Positions 53,325 to 62,858 of a DNA stretch of 64,000 nucleotides are shown here, piece by piece; the stretch's first letter is position 1, and each line of letters opens with the position of its first letter. The notes under the pieces are model-generated. The model saw nothing but the letters and a program-made list of their open reading frames with translations. It was not told where the DNA came from and ran no database searches. Origin of the DNA: Dorea sp. AM10-31 (GTDB taxonomy: Bacteria > Bacillota > Clostridia > Lachnospirales > Lachnospiraceae); NCBI RefSeq assembly GCF_003435815.1, contig NZ_QTUV01000001.1:124001-188000 (forward strand). The letters run 5' to 3'. The position numbers and the translations under genes were made by a program.

Positions 53325-54089
53325 TTAACGTTTTTTCTTCTCTTTCGCAAGCAGTGCTGCCCCCAAAGCACCTGCGTATCTTCCATTTTTCGTTGTCTCA
53401 ACCACACATCCTAACTTCTTTGACAAAATATCTGTAAAATAGACACTGTCACTTAAACCGCCTGTCAGAATCACCTTATCGGAAAGTGTTTTTCTCTGGC
53501 TGAGTTGGGCAACTTTGGCTGCCACTGAATCTACAACACCCGCTGCAATGTCTTCTCTTTTCTTTCCTTCTCCAATATAATTAATGACTTCTGACTCTGC
53601 AAATACCGTACACAGAGAACTGATTGGAAGCACTTCTCCTTCCGCTGCCAGTTCAAACAGTTCCTGAAGCGTCACGCCGAGACGGTTCGCCATAACTTCC
53701 AGAAATTTTCCCGTTCCCGCTGAACATTTATCATTCATCAGAAAATCCCGTACCATTCCATGTTCCACAAGAATTACTTTTGTATCCTGACCGCCTACGT
53801 CAATGATCGTGCAGTCATCCCCCGCCATTTCGCGTCCCCCTCTTGCATGACAGGTAATCTCTGTGATAACAAAATCTGCAAACTCAACCGCAACACGTCC
53901 ATATCCGGTTGCCACTACTTTTGTCTCGTCCGACAGAACATCTATATTTTCTGTCTCTAATTTTTCTTTAATGATCTGACAGGTCTCCTTGCTGCTCCAT
54001 CCTGTCGGCAAAACAAAATGTAATTCTTTTTCTCCACGCACAACTACTTTAGAAGCGGTTGAACCAATATCAATTCCTACGTAATACAT
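53325..54089 (-). CDS. 2-hydroxyacyl-CoA dehydratase activase-type ATPase (BadF/HgdC family)
   Basis: 254 residues from MYYVGIDIGST, chosen by AGGAG six bases upstream. It has the ASKHA phosphate-binding start (VGIDIGSTASKVVV), DVGGQDTKVI, NDKCSAGTGKFLE and SSLCTVFAESEV (both cluster-ligand Cys) and LTGGLSDS. Such proteins inject one electron into a dehydratase in an ATP-driven step. No dehydratase subunits are adjacent, so it is an orphan here, following truA on the same strand. Confidence 0.88.
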   Translation of the reverse strand: MYYVGIDIGSTASKVVVRGEKELHFVLPTGWSSKETCQIIKEKLETENIDVLSDETKVVATGYGRVAVEFADFVITEITCHARGGREMAGDDCTIIDVGGQDTKVILVEHGMVRDFLMNDKCSAGTGKFLEVMANRLGVTLQELFELAAEGEVLPISSLCTVFAESEVINYIGEGKKREDIAAGVVDSVAAKVAQLSQRKTLSDKVILTGGLSDSVYFTDILSKKLGCVVETTKNGRYAGALGAALLAKEKKKR

Positions 54090-54125
54090 CTTAATCTCCT
54101 GCTCTTTTTGCTGACTTTTCCACAT

Positions 54126-54908
54126 TTATCTTCGTTCTTCTTCGGGATATCCACCATTTTCCGAATCATCATAGCCGATTTCCACAAGTACAAGTCCGTT
54201 CGGCGGTGCTGTAACGCCTGCGGCTGTACGGACTTTCTCATCCAGAATCTCTTTTACCCGTTCCGGTTCGTAAAATCCCCTACCGACACGTATCAGTGTC
54301 CCGGCAATGATACGGACCATATTATAGAGAAATCCATTTCCCGTGATTCGAAGGGTAATGTCTTCCCCTTCCTGCATGATATCCAGCGCATAAACCGTAC
54401 GCACTGTGTCTTCCACGTTTGTCTTAATATTGCAGAAACTCACAAAATCATGCTCCCCGATCAGATACGCTGCACCTTTTTTCATCGCTTCTACATCCAT
54501 CGGGAACGAAACATGTGTACTGTATCTTCGTTTCAGCGGATTTTGCACCGGCGCATTACAAATGTGATATTCATATGTTTTAACTACATGATCCTGATAA
54601 CGCGGGTGCCAGTCATCCGGTACCTGACAAGACTGCCGGATGACAATATCATCCGGCAGTTTCTGATTCAATGCATAAGCCATGCGCTCCGGCGGAATGG
54701 AAGACTCCGTATCAAAAACGGCAACATTTCCCAGTGCATGCACACCGGAATCTGTACGGCTTGCTCCGATGATCCGGATATCCTCTCCCGTCAGCTTACT
54801 GATTTTTTTATTTAATACTTCTTCTACGGTGATTCCATTCGGCTGAATCTGCCATCCGCAGTAATCCGTACCGTCATAGGCAACCGTTAATTTCACTCTT
54901 CTGCTCAT
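54126..54908 (-). CDS. truA: tRNA pseudouridine synthase A
   Basis: 260 residues. The catalytic Asp is in IIGASRTDSGVHALG (about 51-55); the start VAYDGTDYCGWQIQPNG and later HDFVSFC and RITGNGFLYNMVRIIAGTL are typical. It modifies U38-40 of the tRNA anticodon arm. Follows the ECF transporter genes, as often in Firmicutes. Confidence 0.95.
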   Translation of the reverse strand: MSRRVKLTVAYDGTDYCGWQIQPNGITVEEVLNKKISKLTGEDIRIIGASRTDSGVHALGNVAVFDTESSIPPERMAYALNQKLPDDIVIRQSCQVPDDWHPRYQDHVVKTYEYHICNAPVQNPLKRRYSTHVSFPMDVEAMKKGAAYLIGEHDFVSFCNIKTNVEDTVRTVYALDIMQEGEDITLRITGNGFLYNMVRIIAGTLIRVGRGFYEPERVKEILDEKVRTAAGVTAPPNGLVLVEIGYDDSENGGYPEEERR

Positions 54909-54983
54909 TTATGTTCTCCTGGAACTTTAAAAATACTGCCATCATTTCACATTGATTCTTTTGTTGATGCCATCACCGCTTAT

Positions 54984-55808
54984 TTAAAATACCCAGATAT
55001 GCAACTGCACACCACGACCGATCGCGACCACTGCGACCACATATGCAATCACAATGATATAAGCCGCATAATCTCTGCTCTTATAGCGAAGTGGCTTCAT
55101 CTTCGTGCGCCCATCGCCGCCCCTGTAGCACCTGGCTTCCATCGCCATCGCAAGGTCATTTGCACGGCGGAATGCCGATACAAACAACGGTACCAGGATC
55201 GGCACCATGCTTTTCGCTCTCTGCAGTATATTACCACTCTCGAAATCCGCACCTCTTGCAAGCTGTGCTTTCATGATCTTATCTGTCTCTTCCAGCAAAA
55301 TCGGAATAAACCGGAGTGCGATTGACATCATCATTGCAATCTCATGTACCGGCACATGAATCTTATTCAGCGGATGAAGCACCGCTTCGATCCCATCTGT
55401 CAGCTCATTCGGTGTTGTCGTAAATGTCATCAGCGAAGAACCAATAATCAGATAAACAAGCCGGATTGCCATATATACCGCAGTACGAAGACCACCTTCT
55501 GTGATTGTAAAGATCCATGCATGAAACAGCACGTCTCCCTGTCTTGTCAGAAACAGGTTAAATAATACTGTGATCATAAGCAGCATGATCACCGGCTTCA
55601 GTCCTTTTACAATATAAGAAAAAGGAACTTTGGAAATGTGGATCACACAGATCAAAAATACCGTTGCCACAAGATATCCCGGAATACTGCTGAATAAGAA
55701 AAGCGAGATCAGATACAGCAGTGTACATATCAGTTTTACTCTCGGATCCAGTCTGTGGACCACACTTTTTGCCGGATAATATTGTCCTATTGTAATATCT
55801 CGAATCAT
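54984..55808 (-). CDS. ecfT: Energy-coupling factor transmembrane protein
   Basis: 274 residues with about five membrane helices and two cytoplasmic ARG-type coupling motifs (QLARGADFESGN about 193-204; MAMEARCYRG about 232-241). It joins the two ATPases to exchangeable S-components for vitamin or metal uptake. The start overlaps ecfA2 by 4 bp. Confidence 0.93.
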   Translation of the reverse strand: MIRDITIGQYYPAKSVVHRLDPRVKLICTLLYLISLFLFSSIPGYLVATVFLICVIHISKVPFSYIVKGLKPVIMLLMITVLFNLFLTRQGDVLFHAWIFTITEGGLRTAVYMAIRLVYLIIGSSLMTFTTTPNELTDGIEAVLHPLNKIHVPVHEIAMMMSIALRFIPILLEETDKIMKAQLARGADFESGNILQRAKSMVPILVPLFVSAFRRANDLAMAMEARCYRGGDGRTKMKPLRYKSRDYAAYIIVIAYVVAVVAIGRGVQLHIWVF

Positions 55809-56659
55809 TTTCTCTTCTCCAGTGCCTTCTTAATCTGCGCAGCCGCTTCTTCCACGGTTGTTACATTTGGTTCCACTGCAAATCCCTGTTCTTTCAGATC
55901 ATGCATAATATAAGTTACCTGCGGTGCTGCAAGCCCTACCTGCTCCAACTCCCGATAATGTTCAAATACCTTGCGCGGGCAGTCATTGTACATCACTTCG
56001 CCTTTATTCATAACGATAATGCGATCAGCATATCTGGCAATATCCTCCATACTGTGGGACACCAGAATAACTGTCATATCTCTCTGCGTATGCAGATAAG
56101 CGATCTGATCCAGAATGTCATCACGTCCTTTCGGATCCAGTCCCGCTGTCGGTTCATCCAGTACAAGTACCTTCGGATGCATGGCAAGCACACCTGCAAT
56201 CGCTACACGCCTTTTCTGCCCACCCGAGAGTTCGAAAGGCGAAGAATTGTAATATTTTTCTTTTAATCCAACAAGTTTCAATGCCTCCAGCGCACATTCC
56301 ATACACTGATCCGGATTCAGTCCCTGATTCTTCGGCCCAAAGCAGACATCACTCATAACATCCACTTCAAAAAGCTGATGCTCCGGATACTGAAATACAA
56401 GTCCGACCTGATTTCTCAGTTCACGCATATTATATCCCGGTTCGTAAATATTCTTACCATCATAATAAAGTGCACCGGATGTCGCCTTTACCAGTCCATT
56501 CAGATGCTGAATCAGCGTGGATTTACCCGATCCTGTATGACCGATGATCCCTACAAATTCTCCGTGCGGAATTTCCAGACATACATCCTTCAATGCCTGT
56601 TTTTCGTAGGCGGTTCCTGCACTGTATACATAATTCAAATGTTCTAATTTAATCGACAT
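55805..56659 (-). CDS. ecfA2: Energy-coupling factor ATPase
   Basis: 284 residues: Walker A GHTGSGKSTLIQ (about 36-48), signature LSGGQKRRVAIAGVL, Walker B VLVLDEPTAGLDP, and the His switch SHS. The C-terminal tail is the EcfA2 type. Overlaps ecfA1 by 16 bp. Confidence 0.94.
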   Translation of the reverse strand: MSIKLEHLNYVYSAGTAYEKQALKDVCLEIPHGEFVGIIGHTGSGKSTLIQHLNGLVKATSGALYYDGKNIYEPGYNMRELRNQVGLVFQYPEHQLFEVDVMSDVCFGPKNQGLNPDQCMECALEALKLVGLKEKYYNSSPFELSGGQKRRVAIAGVLAMHPKVLVLDEPTAGLDPKGRDDILDQIAYLHTQRDMTVILVSHSMEDIARYADRIIVMNKGEVMYNDCPRKVFEHYRELEQVGLAAPQVTYIMHDLKEQGFAVEPNVTTVEEAAAQIKKALEKRK

Positions 56660-57495
56660 AATGCTTCCACCAACTCTTCCTTTCGCAGAATTCCTTCCGG
56701 AATATCCACTCCCTGTTTACGAAGTGTATCTGCAAGGAGTGTCACCTGCGGTACATCCAGGCGGTACTCTTTTAATTTATCTACCTGCGAAAATATCTTC
56801 TTCGGTGTTCCTTGCATAACTACATGACCATGATCCATAACATAGATCTGATCCGCATCGATGACTTCTTCCATATAGTGCGTGATCAGGATCACCGTCA
56901 CATGTTTCTCTTTTCTTAACTTCTGAACTGTTTTCAGAACTTCTTTTCTTCCGACCGGATCCAGCATCGCGGTAGGCTCATCAAGCACGATACACTTCGG
57001 CTCCATCGCCACTACGCCCGCAATTGCCACACGCTGCTTCTGTCCGCCGGACAGCTTGTTTGGCGAATGGTGTCTGTATTCCAGCATACCGACTGCTTTC
57101 AGACTTTCTTCCACACGTGTCCAGATCTCATCTGTTGGAACTCCAAGGTTCTCCGGACCGAATCCTACATCTTCTTCCACAACTGTTCCGATGATCTGAT
57201 TGTCCGGATTCTGAAATACCATTCCCGCCGACTGTCTGACATCCCACAGATGCTCCGGTTCTTTTGTATTCCAACCGCTCACCCACATCGTGCCGCCGGT
57301 TGGAACTAATATTGCATTCATATGCTTTGCCAGCGTTGATTTTCCGGAACCGTTATGTCCCAAAATGGCAATAAACTGCCCTTCTCTGGCGTTTATATTC
57401 ACCCCGTCAATTGCGCGGTACGTTCCGGTCACGTTACCTTCTTCATCCCGCTTCTCATATTCAAATATCAGATTATCTGTCTGAACCATATCCAT
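56644..57495 (-). CDS. ecfA1: Energy-coupling factor ATPase
   Basis: 283 residues: Walker A GHNGSGKSTLAKH, signature LSGGQKQRVAIAGVV, Walker B CIVLDEPTAMLDP, His switch ITHYMEE. First gene of ecfA1-ecfA2-ecfT-truA. Confidence 0.94.
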   Translation of the reverse strand: MDMVQTDNLIFEYEKRDEEGNVTGTYRAIDGVNINAREGQFIAILGHNGSGKSTLAKHMNAILVPTGGTMWVSGWNTKEPEHLWDVRQSAGMVFQNPDNQIIGTVVEEDVGFGPENLGVPTDEIWTRVEESLKAVGMLEYRHHSPNKLSGGQKQRVAIAGVVAMEPKCIVLDEPTAMLDPVGRKEVLKTVQKLRKEKHVTVILITHYMEEVIDADQIYVMDHGHVVMQGTPKKIFSQVDKLKEYRLDVPQVTLLADTLRKQGVDIPEGILRKEELVEALCRLN

Positions 57496-57526
57496 CTGTT
57501 ATATGCCTCCAGCCATAAAATATCAG

Positions 57527-57548
57527 GCTGCACCCGGTAAGGTGCAGC
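57527..57548 (-). terminator. Small hairpin between the cyclophilin and ecfA1
   Basis: GCTGCACC (57527-57534) pairs with GGTGCAGC (57541-57548); the minus-strand T tract is short, so it is a weak terminator. Confidence 0.35.
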
Positions 57549-57577
57549 ACACGGTCTTCTTTGTTTCTTTCATCTTA

Positions 57578-58099
57578 TTATGAAACTTTCTCCGGCTCCG
57601 GATAAGTCTCTCCGAATGTCTCAACCGTTACACTCTTCATCTTCTGTTCTTCTAACGGTCTGTCACTGTAATCTGTATCGGTTGCAGCAATCTTATTTAC
57701 CACATCCATACCTTCGATGATCTTACCAAATGCAGCATAAGCGCCGTCCAGATGTGGGGAGTTCTTGTGCATGATGAAAAACTGGGATCCTGCTGAATCC
57801 GGGTGCATGGCTCTTGCCATAGACAGTACACCTTCTGTATGCGCAAGGCTGTTCGCATAACCATTCTGCATGAATTCGCCACGGATCGTATATCCCGGAC
57901 CACCCATTCCTGTTCCATCCGGACATCCGCCCTGGATCATGAATCCACTGATCACACGATGAAAGATCAGTCCGTTGTAGAATCCTTTATTAACGAGAGA
58001 AACGAAATTGTTTACTGTATTCGGTGCAATCTCAGGATACAGCTCCGCTTTCATAATATCTCCATTTTCCATTTCAATTGTAACTACTGGATTTGCCAT
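57578..58099 (-). CDS. Peptidyl-prolyl cis-trans isomerase, cyclophilin type
   Basis: 173 residues with the cyclophilin core: FHRVISGFMIQGGCPDGTG (catalytic Arg and nearby), SMARAMHPDSAGSQFFIMHKNSPHLDG and AFGKIIEGMDVV. A cytoplasmic, unadorned PPIase. AGGA occurs before the ATG. Precedes the REP-like element on the same strand. Confidence 0.95.
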   Translation of the reverse strand: MANPVVTIEMENGDIMKAELYPEIAPNTVNNFVSLVNKGFYNGLIFHRVISGFMIQGGCPDGTGMGGPGYTIRGEFMQNGYANSLAHTEGVLSMARAMHPDSAGSQFFIMHKNSPHLDGAYAAFGKIIEGMDVVNKIAATDTDYSDRPLEEQKMKSVTVETFGETYPEPEKVS

Positions 58100-58173
58100 T
58101 TTTTATATCCTCACTTTTTCCTGTAATTTTACATACTCGGTTATTATTGTAACTGAAAAACAGTTTTTCGTAA

Positions 58174-58260
58174 AGAGGGGACAGGGATTTTCTAAAAAGG
58201 GACAGGGGAATTTTAATTTGGGACGGGGATTTTCTAGAAAATCCCCGTCCCAAATTAAAA
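58174..58260. repeat. REP-like element: three GGGACxGGG arms ending in a perfect 50-bp palindrome
   Basis: The plus strand has the related arms GGGGACAGGGATTTTCTAAA (about 58177-58196), GGGACAGGGGAATTTTAA (about 58199-58216) and the palindrome at 58211-58260 whose 25-bp arms (TTTTAATTTGGGACGGGGAT...) match exactly. This is the style of RAYT-associated repeats; no RAYT gene is in the window. It touches the 3' end of the gene at 58262. Confidence 0.75.
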
Positions 58261-58261
58261 A

Positions 58262-58891
58262 TTAAATCGTATACAACACTATCCCGCCTTTTTCCTCATA
58301 GCCGGTGGCCCACATTTTCCGGAGCGACAGCCAAATTTCCTCGCCATATGTCGCAATACGGATGAGCATATCTTCATCCTTCTCTTCATAACCGACAACC
58401 AGGAACCAGTGCCATGTGAAATCCTTAAATTCTTCGGTATTCTTATGTTTCAACATCAGATACGGAACCGGAAGTCCTGCATCGATCTGGCTCTTGATCC
58501 GCCGGTATGCCTCTGCATATTCTACATCACCGGATATTTCCTGCATGCGTATATTTAAAAATCCGGCTTCTTCTATATCCAGCTTCGCCTGCACAGCCGC
58601 TATATATTTGCTGAACCCATCCACATACCAGGATAATTTGCGGACACCGCCCACTCTTGGACGGATGTAAGGCTTCATCACCTGGCTGAACCGCTTGTAA
58701 TCTTCTTTTGTCAGATTGTTGATATCGTAGGGATACAATGCACGCATTCCCATATATTTTGCAAAATAGATACAGCTGTCGCATGCCGTTGCCGCAGCAC
58801 AGCCCCCCATATTCATAACTACATTACTGAACCAGTCCTGATTTCCGCCAAATGCCCCCTCAATAGCGAAATATTCCAGCTCTTTCTTCAT
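58262..58891 (-). CDS. C39/BtrH-like cysteine-peptidase-fold protein, unassigned
   Basis: 209 residues, no signal peptide. Early GGCAAATACDSCIYFAK (Cys31) and late WHWFLVVGYEE (His161) fit the order Cys..His of C39-like cysteine peptidases or acyltransferases. Overall family not recognised; length 209 is short for BtrH proteins. A single-gene unit next to a REP-like element. Confidence 0.6.
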   Translation of the reverse strand: MKKELEYFAIEGAFGGNQDWFSNVVMNMGGCAAATACDSCIYFAKYMGMRALYPYDINNLTKEDYKRFSQVMKPYIRPRVGGVRKLSWYVDGFSKYIAAVQAKLDIEEAGFLNIRMQEISGDVEYAEAYRRIKSQIDAGLPVPYLMLKHKNTEEFKDFTWHWFLVVGYEEKDEDMLIRIATYGEEIWLSLRKMWATGYEEKGGIVLYTI

Positions 58892-58951
58892 TGTCTGTTC
58901 ACCTTCTTGTTTTTATTTTCCTGTACTCTCATTCTACTTATACTCTTACTC

Positions 58952-59074
58952 TGTCTAAAGCGTTGCCACAAAATCGCTCTTAACCACTTTTCTGTCCAAA
59001 GCGTTGCCACAAAATCGCTCTTAACCACTTTTCTGTCCAAAGCGTTGCCACAAAATCGCTTTTAACCACTTTTC
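58952..59074. repeat. Three tandem copies of a 41-bp sequence
   Basis: Units starting TGTCYAAAGCGTTGCC begin at 58952, 58993 and 59034; copies differ at only two positions. They are noncoding, just below the stop of the MacB-like gene. Not a CRISPR: repeats are directly contiguous with no spacers. Confidence 0.85.
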
Positions 59075-59084
59075 TCAAATACTT

Positions 59085-62000
59085 TTATTCCGTCCGGAGT
59101 GCTGTCACCGGATCACTCTTTGCTGCTTTTCTGGACGGGATCAGTCCGCCTAGAAGTGTCAGAACAACACTTAACACAATCAGCACAAGCGCCGGCACAG
59201 CCGGAAGGACTGCATTTATATTGGTATTATTTGTCAGTGTATGAATCACCATGTTTGCAGGAACAAGAATCAGAAGCGTCAGTCCGATTCCCATAAGCCC
59301 TGCACAGAGACCAATGATAAATGTCTCGGCATTAAACACCTGTGAAACATTTCCTTTGGATGCTCCGATCGCACGCAGGATTCCGATCTCCTTCTTACGT
59401 TCCAGTACACTGATATAAGTAATAACACCGATCATGATCGAAGATACGATCAACGAAATTGCCACAAATGCGATCAGTACATAACTGATGATATTAATAA
59501 TATCTGTTACCGAATTCATCATTGTACCCACAATATCCGTATAGGTGATTACCTGTTCATCTTTTCCGGCTTTTTCCATCTTTTTATTATAATTATCCAG
59601 AATATCGACAACCTTTGCTTTTGCGTCAAAATTCTTCGGATACAGGGAAATCGTACTCGGCTTCGCAAAATCAGCATAACCAAGTTTCTGCAGATTTCCT
59701 TCGTAAGTTGCCTTTTCCTGACCACTCATTGACATAAACAGTTCCATCAGATCATCCTGGCTCATATTCATATTAAATGCTTTGGCAAATGCTGAAGGAT
59801 CGATCTTCATGGCATCCTGAAGCTGCGTACCGATATTTGACATTGCCTGTGTCATTGCTGTCTGCATACCTTTTGTCATCTGACTGGTGATCTGCTTCAT
59901 CGCAGAAGTCATCTGTTTCTGCAATGTTTTCGACAATGCTTTGCTGTATGTTCCCATCGCCCCTTTCATATAAGTTCCCATAGATTTGGAAATCTGTTTT
60001 TCCAGTTTATCCATGTCGATCGCCTGCGTAAGTCCTGCTGCCAAGTATTTCTGACCATCCGGCGTGCTGATATAATCCAGAAAATACTGCCCCATCTTCG
60101 TCGGATCAGGCTTGTTATTTTTCTTCGCATACACCAGATATCCTGCTGACAACTGTGAAGACAGACTATCCATCTCTGCATCCGTAATCTGGATATCCAT
60201 ATCCGCAAATACTTTGTCCGCCCACGTATTCATGATACTCACTGCACCGTCTGTTTTCAGATATGCCTGCAAATATTCACTGAATTTATCAGGATCCGTC
60301 AGGTTGTTTGCCTTCTCATACTGCTGGAAGCCTTTCAGCACATCTGTGACAAGCTCCTGCATACGTTCGGTCGTAAGCGTTACTTTTCCCTGCTTTTTCA
60401 AAATAGCTTTCATATTCGTCTTAAGGATTGTCTGCGCACTGTCCGTCTTCAGATATGCCGCAAACGCACTGTCCAGACTCGAATAATCCGCTTCCGGATG
60501 TGTCTTCACATACTCGTTATAGCCAAGCATCAGACTTGCCGATAACTTCTCCATACCACCCGGTTTTACTGCGACCTGCAGATTCTTCACCATATCATCC
60601 AACTGCAGATCCGGCATATCTTCAAGGTTCATTGCAATTTTGTCTAAATCGATCATTTTCGACAGATCCATAGACTTTCCGGCATTTTCAAATAATTTCT
60701 GCATATTTAGGGAATCCCCGGAAAATGCATTCTTCATACTGCCTGAAAATGCACTTGTATCCATACCGAAAGCATTTTTTAACGCATCCTGATCAACCGC
60801 AAACATAGAATTCATATCCATGCCTTTTTTCTTATCAGGCTTTCCGAACTTTTCTCCGGTGAAAATGTCTTTTTTCTTATTTTTCAACTGTTCTCTTACG
60901 ATCTTACTGTTCTTTGCTTCCTGTACCGTATGCTGTACAAGCGAAGCCGGATAGTTAATTCCCGGTGTCAGTGATGCAGCTTTTCCGCCCTTTTTCGGCT
61001 GTACAACACCGACAATCTTTATATCTTCCGCATTTTTCATCAGTTTCTTCAGATAACTCTGATTACCGGACTTATCCTTCCAGACCTTATATTTGCTGTC
61101 ATACTGATAATAATCCGAAGCGTTTACCAGCTTGAACTTCGCATTCATAATATCACGGTAAGTATATTTTCCAATATCTCCCGGCATCTTTATATTCTTC
61201 TCGTCGATAAAATTCTGGACCATATCATCCAGCTCTTTGATATTACGAAGTCCCAGTGTATACAGAAGGAAATCACTCATACTTCCATCCGGTGTCAGCA
61301 CAAGAACGCACTCGTTATAATCCTGCGGCCAGCGTCCTGCCTTAATGTTATACTGCCCCTTATACAAATCCGGGTTATTCGGCATCCGGTAAAATACATT
61401 GGTGCTCATCATGCTGGACATCATACTGTTCGTTCCAACGGAGGAGCCAAGTCCCATTGCCGAAAATGACTGATCCGGATTCACTTTACGGATCTTCTTG
61501 CCAGTATCTCTGTAGATCTGTGGTGTTATATTATAGGAATATTCGATAGATTTCGTATATTTTCGAACATCCGACTGATCACTGTCCAGATACTTCTTCA
61601 AAGACTTGAGGTCATTGGAATTCATCTTGCTGAACATTTCCGTCACATTTTTGAAAATTTTCACCTGCTGATCCGCTTTGTTTTTTGTATTCGTTGTACT
61701 TTTTTTATCTTTTGCGCTGTCTGAATCACTGTCATTACCACTCATTCCGACGATCATTGAAGAAATGTCAAATCCGGTGCTCTGGATCTGCAGCGGATAT
61801 TCAGAAAGCGTATCTTCTTCCACCGACTGGATATAATCATTCACTCCGGTCGAAAGTGCCAAAATGAGTGCAATTCCAATGATTCCGATGGAACCTGCAA
61901 ATGCAGTCAGAAGTGTTCGCGCCTTCTTCGTCTTCAGGTTATTAAAGCTAAGTGCAAGCGCCGTTAAAAATGACATAGAAGATTTGCCCATGTTCTGATG

Positions 62001-62708
62001 AACCGGAACTTTCTCTTCATCCTGCTTCGGAATATATGGATCGGAATCCGAGCGGATCTTTCCATCTTTTAACTTCACAATCCTCGTTGCGTACTCCTGC
62101 GCAAGCTCCGGATTGTGCGTAACCATTACAACCAGGCGGTCTTTTGCCACTTCACGCAGAAGATCCATAACCTGTACGCTTGTCTCGCTGTCCAGCGCAC
62201 CGGTCGGCTCATCTGCCAGTAAAATATCCGGATCATTGACAAGCGCTCTCGCGATCGCGACACGCTGCATCTGTCCCCCGGACATCTGGTTCGGCTTCTT
62301 ATGTAACTGTTCTCCGAGTCCTACCTGCTCCAGTGCTTCTATCGCACGTTTTCTCCGCTCTTCCTTGCCGATTCCTGAAATCGTCAGTGCAAGTTCCACA
62401 TTTGAAAGTACCGTCTGATGTGGAATCAGATTATAACTTTGAAACACAAATCCAATCGTATGGTTCCGATATGAATCCCAGTCTCTGTCCTTGTATTTTC
62501 TCGTCGATATTCCATTAATCACCAGATCACCGCTGTCATAGCGGTCCAGCCCGCCGATAATGTTCAGAAGCGTTGTCTTACCAGAACCGCTCGGTCCAAG
62601 AATTGCAACAAATTCATTATCCCTGAGATTCAGGCTCACATCATCCAGTGCTTTCTGGACGAGATTCGCTGTCCGGTATTCCTTGCATATATGTTGGATT
62701 TGTAACAT
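59085..62708 (-). CDS. MacB-type ABC exporter with ATPase and FtsX-like permease in one chain
   Basis: 1207 residues. N-terminal ATPase: GPSGSGKTTLLNI (Walker A, about 38-50), MSGGQMQRVAIARAL (signature), DILLADEPTGALD (Walker B). Then a membrane helix (about 265-290), a very long extracytoplasmic region (about 295-1060, rich in Asp/Lys/Met/Gln, possible helices) and three C-terminal helices with FtsX motifs (ISYVLIAFVAISLIVSS, ISVLERKKEIGILRAIGASKGNVSQVF). It may export peptides or lipoproteins or act as a mechanotransmitter. The ectodomain is longer than in most relatives. Confidence 0.9.
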   Translation of the reverse strand: MLQIQHICKEYRTANLVQKALDDVSLNLRDNEFVAILGPSGSGKTTLLNIIGGLDRYDSGDLVINGISTRKYKDRDWDSYRNHTIGFVFQSYNLIPHQTVLSNVELALTISGIGKEERRKRAIEALEQVGLGEQLHKKPNQMSGGQMQRVAIARALVNDPDILLADEPTGALDSETSVQVMDLLREVAKDRLVVMVTHNPELAQEYATRIVKLKDGKIRSDSDPYIPKQDEEKVPVHQNMGKSSMSFLTALALSFNNLKTKKARTLLTAFAGSIGIIGIALILALSTGVNDYIQSVEEDTLSEYPLQIQSTGFDISSMIVGMSGNDSDSDSAKDKKSTTNTKNKADQQVKIFKNVTEMFSKMNSNDLKSLKKYLDSDQSDVRKYTKSIEYSYNITPQIYRDTGKKIRKVNPDQSFSAMGLGSSVGTNSMMSSMMSTNVFYRMPNNPDLYKGQYNIKAGRWPQDYNECVLVLTPDGSMSDFLLYTLGLRNIKELDDMVQNFIDEKNIKMPGDIGKYTYRDIMNAKFKLVNASDYYQYDSKYKVWKDKSGNQSYLKKLMKNAEDIKIVGVVQPKKGGKAASLTPGINYPASLVQHTVQEAKNSKIVREQLKNKKKDIFTGEKFGKPDKKKGMDMNSMFAVDQDALKNAFGMDTSAFSGSMKNAFSGDSLNMQKLFENAGKSMDLSKMIDLDKIAMNLEDMPDLQLDDMVKNLQVAVKPGGMEKLSASLMLGYNEYVKTHPEADYSSLDSAFAAYLKTDSAQTILKTNMKAILKKQGKVTLTTERMQELVTDVLKGFQQYEKANNLTDPDKFSEYLQAYLKTDGAVSIMNTWADKVFADMDIQITDAEMDSLSSQLSAGYLVYAKKNNKPDPTKMGQYFLDYISTPDGQKYLAAGLTQAIDMDKLEKQISKSMGTYMKGAMGTYSKALSKTLQKQMTSAMKQITSQMTKGMQTAMTQAMSNIGTQLQDAMKIDPSAFAKAFNMNMSQDDLMELFMSMSGQEKATYEGNLQKLGYADFAKPSTISLYPKNFDAKAKVVDILDNYNKKMEKAGKDEQVITYTDIVGTMMNSVTDIINIISYVLIAFVAISLIVSSIMIGVITYISVLERKKEIGILRAIGASKGNVSQVFNAETFIIGLCAGLMGIGLTLLILVPANMVIHTLTNNTNINAVLPAVPALVLIVLSVVLTLLGGLIPSRKAAKSDPVTALRTE

Positions 62709-62824
62709 GTAGTATTCTCCTTCTTTTCAGCCTTATCTTTTTATTATAGCGAAAAAATCTATAAAAAGCTTCTTTTTATAGAAAATTAAGAAATTATTAA
62801 AGCATCGCATTTTCCTCGTCGCCA

Positions 62825-62858
62825 TAAAAAAATCTGCTGCCTATTCCGGCAACAGATT
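62825..62858 (-). terminator. Terminator overlapping the end of the P-type ATPase gene
   Basis: On the minus strand AATCTGTTGCC (62858-62848) pairs with GGCAGCAGATT (62841-62831), followed by TTTTTTT. The stem includes the last codons of the gene. Confidence 0.7.

Noticed and set aside
58952..59074. CRISPR array
   Set aside because: Three 41-bp repeats are contiguous with no spacers and no cas genes are near.
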